Positions 57,219 through 64,000 of a stretch of 64,000 nucleotides of DNA are shown here, in pieces. A program made the translations under genes and the position numbers. The stretch lies in NCBI RefSeq assembly GCF_004299785.2, contig NZ_CP036246.2, positions 558,001 through 622,000 of the forward strand. The letters are read 5' to 3'. Within the stretch, counting starts at the first letter, position 1. Every line of letters starts with the position of its first letter. Below the pieces are notes generated by a model that was not told the origin of the DNA, did not search any database, and saw nothing but the letters and a program-made list of their open reading frames with translations. The DNA comes from Arcobacter porcinus. Lineage in GTDB: Bacteria > Campylobacterota > Campylobacteria > Campylobacterales > Arcobacteraceae.

Positions 57219-58405
57219 TTTTGTAAAATCTCTTTTAGCTTTTTATGTGCAGCAATGTTTGAACTAGTAGGAAGAGGCTCACCTTGATAATAAGATAGTT
57301 TTCCATCTAAAATAATTATATATTTTGTAACAGGTCTATCAAAATTACCCATAGTTACTTTTATTAAAGCAGAATTTTTATGATTTAAAATATAATAAAG
57401 CTCTTCAATATGCACAAAATATTTTTTTATAATAATTGCTTTTAAGAAAGCGTGTTCAAAGAAATTATCTACATTTATCTCAAAATCAAATGAGAAGTCA
57501 AAATCCAAATTTATCTCTTTATCTACAACTTGAGAAGTAAGAGTTAAATCGTAGATGTTTTTTCCCTGTTTTTTCCATCTATCTTCATATTTACTTGAAA
57601 CTTCTAGCTCTTTATTTACATCTATAGATATTTTTGCTTTAGGAAGATTTGTAAGTAAATCTACACAAAAATCAAAATATTTTCTACTATCTGATCTTAA
57701 CTCCAAAGTTCCATCAAGTTTTAAAACTCTTAAAGCTTCACTTACAAACTCATTTGAATAGATTCTTCTATGAGGTTTTTTATCCCAAGGAACAGGAAAA
57801 TGAACATATATTTTTCCAACTTGATTTGATTCTATAAACTCCATAAAAAGTCTTGCATCATAATTTACAACTAAAACATTTGTAATATTTTGAAGTTCTA
57901 ATTGAGTTAAAAGCTGTTCAACTGATGGAAAATGTATCTCAAGTCCAATAAAAATTTTATCAGGATTATTTTTTGCTTGATAAAGTAAGTGTCTTCCACT
58001 TCCAAAACCTATCTCTATTACAATCTCTTTTGTTGTTTTAAAGTCATTTACAAAATAATCAATCTCTTTTAAATATTTATGCTCATGCTCTTTTTTCTCT
58101 TTTAAGTTTTTTGTATTTTCAAATAAAATATCACTATTTGTTAATTCTACATAAGAGTTAAGAGCAGATTTTATAAGTGATACAGGAGATATTCTAGTTG
58201 TTTTATCTGACTTAATTAAGAAATTCTCATCTTTGTCTTTTATTGTAAGTAAAAACTCTTTATCTAAACTATTTACTGCAACTTTATATTCAGTTTTTCT
58301 TGATTCATCTTTTGAAAAACTTTTTGCAATAAATAAGAATTGATTTTCTTCCTTTTTTATAGGAGTATCTATTAAAATATTTTTATTAAAAACTATATGT
58401 GGCAT
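57215..58405 (-). CDS. trmB: tRNA (guanine-N7-)-methyltransferase, extended form
   Basis: TrmB methylates G46 of tRNA. The 396-residue protein has SAM-binding EIGFGSGRHLLYQA, IGLEIHFPSVEQLL, and VHFPVPWDKKPHRRIYSNEF. The family in most bacteria is about 220-240 residues; here about 120 extra residues precede the methyltransferase domain and about 120 follow it. Long TrmB is known in Campylobacterota. It starts the ftsE-side overlap. Confidence 0.9.
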   Translation of the reverse strand: MPHIVFNKNILIDTPIKKEENQFLFIAKSFSKDESRKTEYKVAVNSLDKEFLLTIKDKDENFLIKSDKTTRISPVSLIKSALNSYVELTNSDILFENTKNLKEKKEHEHKYLKEIDYFVNDFKTTKEIVIEIGFGSGRHLLYQAKNNPDKIFIGLEIHFPSVEQLLTQLELQNITNVLVVNYDARLFMEFIESNQVGKIYVHFPVPWDKKPHRRIYSNEFVSEALRVLKLDGTLELRSDSRKYFDFCVDLLTNLPKAKISIDVNKELEVSSKYEDRWKKQGKNIYDLTLTSQVVDKEINLDFDFSFDFEINVDNFFEHAFLKAIIIKKYFVHIEELYYILNHKNSALIKVTMGNFDRPVTKYIIILDGKLSYYQGEPLPTSSNIAAHKKLKEILQK

Positions 58406-58407
58406 AC

Positions 58408-59673
58408 TTACTCGGCTATTGGTAAAATTATTTTTGCTTCATTACTTGGTTCAGAAACTAAACCAAACTCATCTATTGCTTGAACACTATAGTTGTATTC
58501 AACCCCGCTTACAACATCTTTATCTTCAAATCTAAGACCTTTTATACCTTTTATTACTAAAGTATCAGTTACAAATAGATTTTTCTTTGTTTTTTTGATT
58601 ACATTGTAAGCTTCTGCTCTATCATCTGCTTCTTTCCAGTTTAAAATAGCTTTTTTATCTTGAATTTGAGCAAGAGTTAATACAGGTTTTGCAGGTTCTA
58701 TTAAAGACTTTCCTCTTACAGAACTTACATCTTGAGTGCTTTCAAGTTTATCTTTATCAACAGATACTATTTTGTAATAAAAAGATTGATTGTCTTTTTT
58801 TAATTCATCTGTATATTCAGCAACATCAGCTTTTACTCTAGCAATTTTACTAAAACCAATTTTTTCATAAGAGCTTCTATAAATATCATAATAGATTACA
58901 TCTGAAGTGCTACTTGTTTGCCAAGATAGATATATTTTTTTAGGAATATTATCAGATGCTTTTAGATTAGAAATTGGAAGAGGAAGGCTTTTTGTTGTTG
59001 CTTCTAAAATTTCACTTGGATTTGAACTAATACTTTCAAAAGTATATGCTATAACTTTATATTTGTAAGTTGTTCCATCTTTTAGTTTTGAATCAATAAA
59101 TTCAGCCGACAATCTATTTTTTATTTTTGAACTAACAACATTCCAATCTTTTGAACTTGGATTAAATCTTTCTATTTCATAATAATCAACTCTTTTATCT
59201 GGATGTGGTTGCCAAATTATTTTTACTTGTCTAGGAAGATTTGATATTGCTTGTGCAAATTTTACCTCTTCAAGTCTTGGAAGGGTTTGTACTAGATAAG
59301 CTTTTGTCGATAAAGACTCTTTGTTGTCTTTTAATTTAACAGATATTTGATAAATATATTTTGTATTTGGTTCAAGGTTTTTATCAACATAGTGAGATTC
59401 TAGCTTATTTTTACCTGAGTAGATTAATTTTAATTTAGTCTCATTTTTATCAGCATTTGCTCTATAAAAATTGTATCCTTCAACTCTTGAATCATCTACT
59501 CTTTTCCATTCAAAACCAACTGAAGTCATAGATGGAATTGATATAATAGAATCATAATCAACTGTTTGGAAAGTTTTATCTACTTCACTATTTTGGTTAA
59601 ATAGTGTACTCGAACAAGAACTAAAAACTAGAGTTAAAAGTATCAAGAAGCTTGTTGGGATCAATTTTTTCAT
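58408..59673 (-). CDS. Fibronectin type III lipoprotein
   Basis: A 421-residue lipoprotein (lipobox FSSC, Cys20) with about four Fn3 repeats (about 45-135, 137-230, 233-325, 327-418), each with VxWKxxxDxRVxxYxxYR-type strands (e.g. IIWQPHPDKRVDYYEIERF and LSWQTSSTSDVIYYDIYRSS). Fn3 proteins usually bind surfaces or other proteins; no enzyme domain is seen. Its first 53 bases overlap the rluD-like gene, with AAGGAG 7 bases before the ATG. Confidence 0.85.
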   Translation of the reverse strand: MKKLIPTSFLILLTLVFSSCSSTLFNQNSEVDKTFQTVDYDSIISIPSMTSVGFEWKRVDDSRVEGYNFYRANADKNETKLKLIYSGKNKLESHYVDKNLEPNTKYIYQISVKLKDNKESLSTKAYLVQTLPRLEEVKFAQAISNLPRQVKIIWQPHPDKRVDYYEIERFNPSSKDWNVVSSKIKNRLSAEFIDSKLKDGTTYKYKVIAYTFESISSNPSEILEATTKSLPLPISNLKASDNIPKKIYLSWQTSSTSDVIYYDIYRSSYEKIGFSKIARVKADVAEYTDELKKDNQSFYYKIVSVDKDKLESTQDVSSVRGKSLIEPAKPVLTLAQIQDKKAILNWKEADDRAEAYNVIKKTKKNLFVTDTLVIKGIKGLRFEDKDVVSGVEYNYSVQAIDEFGLVSEPSNEAKIILPIAE

Positions 59674-60604
59674 CTATTTTCTCCTTGGAAAAATTATTAT
59701 TTATAAAATCTTCTAAATCTTGAGGGATATCTGCTTTAAAGCATACTTTTGTTTTTTTTATAGGATGTATTATTTCTAAAAAATAAGCATGTAAAAAAAA
59801 ACGATTTATTTTACTTGAGTTAGGCTTATAACCATATAAAGAATCTCCAAGTATATGACGGTTTAATGAGTTTAAATGCACTCTTATTTGATGAGTTCTC
59901 CCTGTAAAAAGCTTACAAGCAATAAATTCTAATTTTTCATCTAAAGATGATTCAATTTTCAAAAAAGATGTTTTTGCATATCTTGCACCATCTATTACAG
60001 CCATTTTTAATCTATTATTTGGATTTCTTCCAATATCTTTTTCTACTGTGATATTATTTTTTAAAGGCATATCAACAATTGCAATATAGTATCTTCCTAC
60101 AGTTCTCTCTTCAAACTGTTTTGCTAAAGCTTGATGAGCTTCATTTGTTTTTGCAATAGTTAAAATTCCACTTGTTCCTTTATCTAATCTATGAACAATT
60201 CCATGTCTTAAATCTCCACTAATAGTTGATAAAGAGATTTTTTTTAGTTTTAACCAATCAACCAAAGTCGGCTCTTTTGTACTACTAGCTTCATGAACAG
60301 TTAAGTTCGCAGGTTTATTTAAAACTAAAATATCATCATCTTCATATATTATTTTAATATCAAAATCTTTGAAAAATTCAATAATCTGACTATCTTCTTT
60401 AAAATTATTTTCAATTTGAGGTAAAAATACTTCAATATTTTGTGAAGCTTTTAATTTAAATCCATTTTTATTTACGATTTTTCCATCAACTTTTACAAAC
60501 TCTTTTTTTATAAGTTGTAAAATTTGATTTCTTGAACTATCTAATTCTTGAGTTAAAAACTTATCTAATCTATCTTCTTTTTCTACAATAAAATTTTTAT
60601 ACAT
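59621..60604 (-). CDS. RluA-family 23S rRNA pseudouridine synthase
   Basis: A 327-residue RluD/RluC-type enzyme: S4-like domain (RLDKFLTQELDSSRNQILQLIKKEFVKVDG), catalytic motif GIVHRLDKGTSGIL with Asp in RLD, and the HQIRVHLNSLN and GDSLYGY motifs. It modifies uridine in 23S rRNA; which site cannot be told. Its start codon is 19 bases from the divergent rodA start. Confidence 0.92.
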   Translation of the reverse strand: MYKNFIVEKEDRLDKFLTQELDSSRNQILQLIKKEFVKVDGKIVNKNGFKLKASQNIEVFLPQIENNFKEDSQIIEFFKDFDIKIIYEDDDILVLNKPANLTVHEASSTKEPTLVDWLKLKKISLSTISGDLRHGIVHRLDKGTSGILTIAKTNEAHQALAKQFEERTVGRYYIAIVDMPLKNNITVEKDIGRNPNNRLKMAVIDGARYAKTSFLKIESSLDEKLEFIACKLFTGRTHQIRVHLNSLNRHILGDSLYGYKPNSSKINRFFLHAYFLEIIHPIKKTKVCFKADIPQDLEDFINNNFSKEKIDEKIDPNKLLDTFNSSF

Positions 60605-60623
60605 ATTATGCTACTCTTTCACT

Positions 60624-61739
60624 ATGCGACTATTTGATAAAAGAACTATCTCACACTTTGATTCTGTTTCTATAATATTAGTTTTGCCACTAATAGTACT
60701 ATCTTATTTCCTCATTCAAGGAGCAAATGATAGTTTGGCAAATAAACAGTTGTTTTATTATACCGTTTCATTGTTTATATTCTTTTTAGTTTTTATTTTA
60801 CCAATAAGAAAGAGTTTGTTTATAATTCCTATTTTATATTGGTTATCAATTATATTACTTATTTTAGTTGAGTTTATTGGAGTTACTAAACTTGGGGCTA
60901 GAAGATGGATTAGTATTCCATTTACAGATTCAACAATTCAACCATCAGAAATAATAAAACCAATATATATTTTAATGCTTGGTTATTTAATTCAAGATAG
61001 ACCACCATCAAAAGGTGGTTATGGGTTAAAAGATTTTGGATATTTTTCTATATTTATTTTAATACCATTTTTTCTAATTGCAATAGAACCAGATTTAGGA
61101 ACAGCTCTTGTTATGCTTTTAGTTGGTTATGGAATACTTTTTGTTGTTGGAGTAAATTGGAAAATTTGGCTTGCAATATTTATTTTTGTATTGACTTTTA
61201 TACCATTTTCATATAGTTATATTTTAAAAGATTATCAAAAGAAGCGAGTTCATGATTTTATTGTTGCAGAAAAACCTAGTTACCATGTTCAGCAAAGTAT
61301 TATTGCTATTGGTTCAGGTGGTCTTACAGGAAAAGATAATGAAGAAGCAACTCAAACCCAATTAAAATTTTTACCTATTGCTACAAGTGATTTTATTTTT
61401 GCTTATTTAGTTGAAAGATTTGGATTTATGGGTGGATTTGGAGTTATTCTTTTGTATGTTTTACTCGTTTTTCATCTACTTAGTTACAACTTGAGCCTAG
61501 CTTTTAAAAAAGATTATATAACCAAGGTTTTTGCTACTGGATTAGCATTATTAATTTTTTTTAATATGAGTGTAAATATTTTGATGGTTATTGGTTTTGC
61601 ACCTGTTGTTGGTATTCCTTTACCATTTTTCTCTTATGGTGGAAGTTCATTTGTAAATTTTATAGTTACATTCTCTATTTTACAAAACTTAGTTTCATAT
61701 AGATATAAAGATAGTTATAACTATGAAAGAAATCTATAG
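60624..61739 (+). CDS. mrdB: Rod-shape glycosyltransferase RodA
   Basis: A 371-residue SEDS-family protein with about ten TM segments. Typical segments: GARRWISIPFTDSTIQPSEIIKP, IEPDLGTALVMLL, and GFAPVVGIPLPFFSYGGSSF. It polymerises glycan strands with PBP2. There is no Shine-Dalgarno in the 19 bases before its ATG, so it may use a near-leaderless transcript. It converges with tonB. Confidence 0.95.
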   Translation: MRLFDKRTISHFDSVSIILVLPLIVLSYFLIQGANDSLANKQLFYYTVSLFIFFLVFILPIRKSLFIIPILYWLSIILLILVEFIGVTKLGARRWISIPFTDSTIQPSEIIKPIYILMLGYLIQDRPPSKGGYGLKDFGYFSIFILIPFFLIAIEPDLGTALVMLLVGYGILFVVGVNWKIWLAIFIFVLTFIPFSYSYILKDYQKKRVHDFIVAEKPSYHVQQSIIAIGSGGLTGKDNEEATQTQLKFLPIATSDFIFAYLVERFGFMGGFGVILLYVLLVFHLLSYNLSLAFKKDYITKVFATGLALLIFFNMSVNILMVIGFAPVVGIPLPFFSYGGSSFVNFIVTFSILQNLVSYRYKDSYNYERNL

Positions 61740-61756
61740 ATTTAGAAAAATCTATA
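61735..61756. terminator. Palindromic end shared by rodA and tonB
   Basis: TATAGATTT (61735-61743) and AAATCTATA (61748-61756) form a 9-bp stem, loop AGAA. The rodA stop (61737-61739) and the tonB stop (61742-61744) both lie within it. No long T-run follows on the plus strand, but the minus strand is T-rich. Serves as a compact end for both genes. Confidence 0.5.
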
Positions 61757-62491
61757 AAATACTTTAAACCTTAGAATAGTATTTTCTTCTGGTTTTGGAT
61801 AATCTTTGTAAGCAATTCTTATTAACTCTAAAGTGTGTTCATCAAAGATTGTATAACCACTTGAAGAGATTATTCTAAGATTACTTATATCTCCATTTGG
61901 ATGAAAAGTAAACTCAACAATATTTATACCAGATAGTTTTAGCCTAGCAGCTTCCATTGGATAACCTAATCTATTTAAAGCTCTTTGTGTGATTACTTGA
62001 AAGTTATTTATATTTCTTTCTAAATAAGCTTTTTGGATTTTTGTGAAGTTATCATACTCTTTCCCATAAAGTTCTCTTAATTCATTAAAAACTTCACTAT
62101 TTCCAATATTGTCTTTTTGACTTAAAAATTGTTCTAGAGTTGAAGTTTGTAAATCAGAGCTCTCTCCTAAAATGTTTTTTTGATTCTCTTTTGCTTCTTG
62201 TAAATCTTTTTTAAACTCTTTCTCTTTTTGTTCTTTTGGCTTTGGTTTTATAATAGTTTCTTCTTTCTTATCTTTAATAGGATTAGGAATTGGTTCTATT
62301 TTAGGAGTTTGTTTACTCTCTTCAAAACTCTCTTTAGGTGCAAGCTTAACAAATTTTATTTCACTTGTTGAATGAGGTTTTTGATTATCTTTTACCTCTT
62401 TTTTCTCAAATAACTTTGAATAGTTTAATATTATAAAAAAAGATAAATGTATTAAAATTGATATTAGAAATGCTATATAAATTCTTTTCAT
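61742..62491 (-). CDS. TonB-family energy-transducing protein
   Basis: A 249-residue protein with N-terminal TM (about 4-23), a Pro/Lys/Glu-rich periplasmic linker (about 35-110), and a C-terminal TonB domain (about 165-249: GYPMEAARLKLSGINIVEFTFHPNGDI, SSGYTIFDEHTLELI). It links ExbBD energy to outer-membrane receptors. ExbB/D are not adjacent. TonB paralogues are usual in this group. Confidence 0.9.
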   Translation of the reverse strand: MKRIYIAFLISILIHLSFFIILNYSKLFEKKEVKDNQKPHSTSEIKFVKLAPKESFEESKQTPKIEPIPNPIKDKKEETIIKPKPKEQKEKEFKKDLQEAKENQKNILGESSDLQTSTLEQFLSQKDNIGNSEVFNELRELYGKEYDNFTKIQKAYLERNINNFQVITQRALNRLGYPMEAARLKLSGINIVEFTFHPNGDISNLRIISSSGYTIFDEHTLELIRIAYKDYPKPEENTILRFKVFYRFF

Positions 62492-62537
62492 AAGACAAAT
62501 TATAGTAGAAATAATTGAAACTTCTGATTATCTTTAT

Positions 62538-62572
62538 TATAATTATATTAATATCCATCATATATAATTATA
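62538..62572. promoter_or_regulatory. Two copies of TATAATTATA in the tonB/cytochrome divergent region
   Basis: The self-complementary sequence TATAATTATA occurs at 62538-62547 and 62563-62572, starts 25 bases apart. The second could include the -10 of the cytochrome gene. AT-richness makes this weak; it could be promoter sequence or an operator pair. Confidence 0.3.
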
Positions 62573-62594
62573 AAAAATAATAAAGGAGTTTATT

Positions 62595-63191
62595 TTGAGT
62601 GGGTTTTTAGGTAAAAAAAGTAAAAATTTAGTAGTTTGGCATTGGTTGAATTTTATTGCTATAACAGGATTAATTTTTACAGATATATTTAGAAGTACAT
62701 GGTTTAATAAAAATAGTTTAGCGAATATTATAGAAACAAAACTTTTAGAATTTCAAATAACTATTTCAAACGAAAATGCTATAAGTTTAGCAAAACTAAT
62801 AAGAGCAGATATGTGGCAATGGCACTATATATTTGGGTTTATGTTAGTTTTTTTAATTCTTTTTAGGATGTTTGCTTTTTTAATTTTGAAAGATAAAAAT
62901 CCAATCCAAAAAATTAAAACAGCAGATAATCTTCATTTAAGATTAGTTAAAATTGCACATATTATGTTTTATATAGTTACAATTTATGTTTGTATAAGTG
63001 GATTAATGATGTTTTTTAGGAATGAATTGGGATTAACAAAAGCTAGCTTATCAATATTTAAAGAGCTACATGTTTACTCTTTTTGGTTTTATATCTTTTT
63101 TATATTTTCACATGTAATTGGTGTTGTAAAAGCAGAAAATAGTACTGATAAGGGATTAATAAGTGAAATGTTTGGTTCTAATAAAAAATAG
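62595..63191 (+). CDS. Cytochrome b561-type membrane protein
   Basis: A 198-residue protein with four TM segments and histidines placed as haem ligands: VVWHWLNFIAITGL (TM1), WQWHYIFGFMLVFL (TM2), KIAHIMFYIVTIY (TM3), and HVYSFWFYIFFIFSHVIG (TM4). This resembles cytochrome b/b6 subunits of formate dehydrogenase or hydrogenase, or bacterial b561. No partner dehydrogenase is adjacent. TTG start with AAGGAG upstream. Confidence 0.8.
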   Translation: MSGFLGKKSKNLVVWHWLNFIAITGLIFTDIFRSTWFNKNSLANIIETKLLEFQITISNENAISLAKLIRADMWQWHYIFGFMLVFLILFRMFAFLILKDKNPIQKIKTADNLHLRLVKIAHIMFYIVTIYVCISGLMMFFRNELGLTKASLSIFKELHVYSFWFYIFFIFSHVIGVVKAENSTDKGLISEMFGSNKK

Positions 63192-63210
63192 TAATAAATA
63201 AAGAGATTAT

Positions 63211-63879
63211 TTGAAATTTATAGATATTTTAAAAATCACAATTCCTGTTGCATTAGCATATATTCCTCTTGGAATGGCATTTGGAATATTTGCTGTTTCA
63301 TATGAAATTCCTTGGTACTTTGCTACTTTGATGAGTTTAATTGTTTATGCAGGGAGTGCAGAGTTTTTAATTGTTGCTTTTATTATCTCTTTTGCTTCAA
63401 TTTTGGAAGTATTTATAGCAATATTTTTAGTAAATTTAAGACACTTTTTTTATGGAATATCTATTTTAAATGATTTTAAAAATTTAAAAGGTTTTTCTAA
63501 AATATATTCAATCTTTGGGCTTACAGATGAAACTTTTGCTCTATTGAAACTTGTAGATATAAAGAGTGAAGAAAAACAAAAAGTCTATCCAATAATTATA
63601 GCTTTAGGGCATCTTTATTGGGTTTTTGGTGTTTTTTTAGGTTCATTTTTTAGACAATTCTTGAAATTTGATTCAAAAGGGCTTAGCTTTATTCTTACAG
63701 CTCTTTTTATAGTTTTATCAATAGAGCTGTACAACAAGGTAGAACAAAAAAATATAGTAATAATATCAATTTTTATTTCTATTTTTGGACTATTTTTACC
63801 AGATCAATATATGCTTATAATAACACTTTTGATATCTGCATCTATATTTATATTATTTAAAGAGAGAATAAAAATATGA
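63211..63879 (+). CDS. azlC: AzlC-family branched-chain amino-acid export protein
   Basis: A 222-residue multi-TM protein with AzlC segments (ALAYIPLGMAFGIFAVSYE, MSLIVYAGSAEFLIVAF, VNLRHFFYGIS). With AzlD it exports branched-chain amino acids or analogues. TTG start; its stop overlaps the azlD ATG by 4 bases. Confidence 0.9.
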   Translation: MKFIDILKITIPVALAYIPLGMAFGIFAVSYEIPWYFATLMSLIVYAGSAEFLIVAFIISFASILEVFIAIFLVNLRHFFYGISILNDFKNLKGFSKIYSIFGLTDETFALLKLVDIKSEEKQKVYPIIIALGHLYWVFGVFLGSFFRQFLKFDSKGLSFILTALFIVLSIELYNKVEQKNIVIISIFISIFGLFLPDQYMLIITLLISASIFILFKERIKI

Positions 63880-64000
63880 GTTCTTTTGATATATTTATAA
63901 TTATTCTAACAGCAAGTTTGGCAACAATATTAACTAGATTTTTACCTTTTGTGATTTTTAAAAAGAGTAAAGAGAGTTCAGAACAGTTTTTGCTTTTTGA
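63876..64000 (+). CDS. azlD: AzlD-family protein, partial
   Basis: The window ends after 41 codons: MSSFDIFIIILTASLATILTRF then LPFVIFKKSKESSEQFLLF. The TRFLPF motif in the first TM region is typical of AzlD. The ATG overlaps the azlC stop (ATGA). Confidence 0.8.
   Translation, partial: MSSFDIFIIILTASLATILTRFLPFVIFKKSKESSEQFLLF

Noticed and set aside
1-64000. tRNA, rRNA, CRISPR arrays and insertion sequences
   Set aside because: No cloverleaf, rRNA segment, regular spaced repeat or transposase was seen in the intergenic regions.

Overview
The window is a very AT-rich stretch of a Campylobacterota chromosome. The best guess is an Arcobacter/Aliarcobacter-type organism. Gene content and order support this: rplI-hslV-hslU; tatD-rlpA-hisB-kdsC-lptC-lptA-engB; an S10/spc ribosomal operon with no L30 gene that runs into secY-map-infA; a four-cysteine S14; a short Campylobacter-type adenylate kinase; and a catalase followed by an ankyrin protein. 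Species identity is inference, because no database search was possible.

Layout. 1-1039: start of a divergent ubiX-like gene, then an orphan serine-recombinase-like HTH protein. 1105-9852: a mostly co-directional run with rplI, hslVU, a small receiver-like protein, tatD (apparently with an ATT start and therefore easily missed), rlpA, hisB, the Kdo/LPS-transport genes kdsC-lptC-lptA, engB, a GNAT acetyltransferase and a membrane-anchored zinc-ribbon protein. 9853-20685: a consensus sigma70-type promoter and structured leader, then 21 ribosomal-protein genes, secY, map and infA, closed by a 26-bp palindrome. 20729-28990: a divergent UDG-like protein, a lipoprotein, aspS, a second lipoprotein, ygiQ, and two different adenylate kinases in divergent orientation, the second with a structured leader, followed by a CinA-like protein. 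28993-33147: an accessory module with a RhuM-family gene carrying an unusual coding-region palindrome and a one-polypeptide restriction-modification enzyme. 33175-42124: a PatB-type C-S lyase, two chemoreceptors (one with a CheR-tether-like C-terminus), alr and uvrC. 42187-49512: catalase plus ankyrin partner with an upstream Fur/PerR-like palindrome, then a TolC-adaptor-RND efflux operon in which the RND pump is split into two half-genes. 49535-60604: an HD-GYP sensor, fliP, and a compact eight-gene minus-strand unit: rluD-like, Fn3 lipoprotein, trmB, ftsE, ftsX, EnvC-like activator, small membrane protein, PBP2. 60624-64000: divergent rodA, tonB, a cytochrome b561-like protein and an azlC/azlD exporter pair.

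How the genes work together. The window is mainly housekeeping: translation, proteostasis, cell-wall elongation and division (FtsEX with its activator, PBP2 and RodA, which lie back to back), and LPS transport. Signal transduction and defence modules are set into it. No tRNA, rRNA, CRISPR array or insertion sequence was seen. Once tatD is included, no gap exceeds about 300 bases. The items most worth checking are the split RND pump, the ATT-initiated tatD, the RhuM/RM module with its coding palindrome, the two adenylate kinases with the leader of the second, and the catalytically altered serine recombinase.
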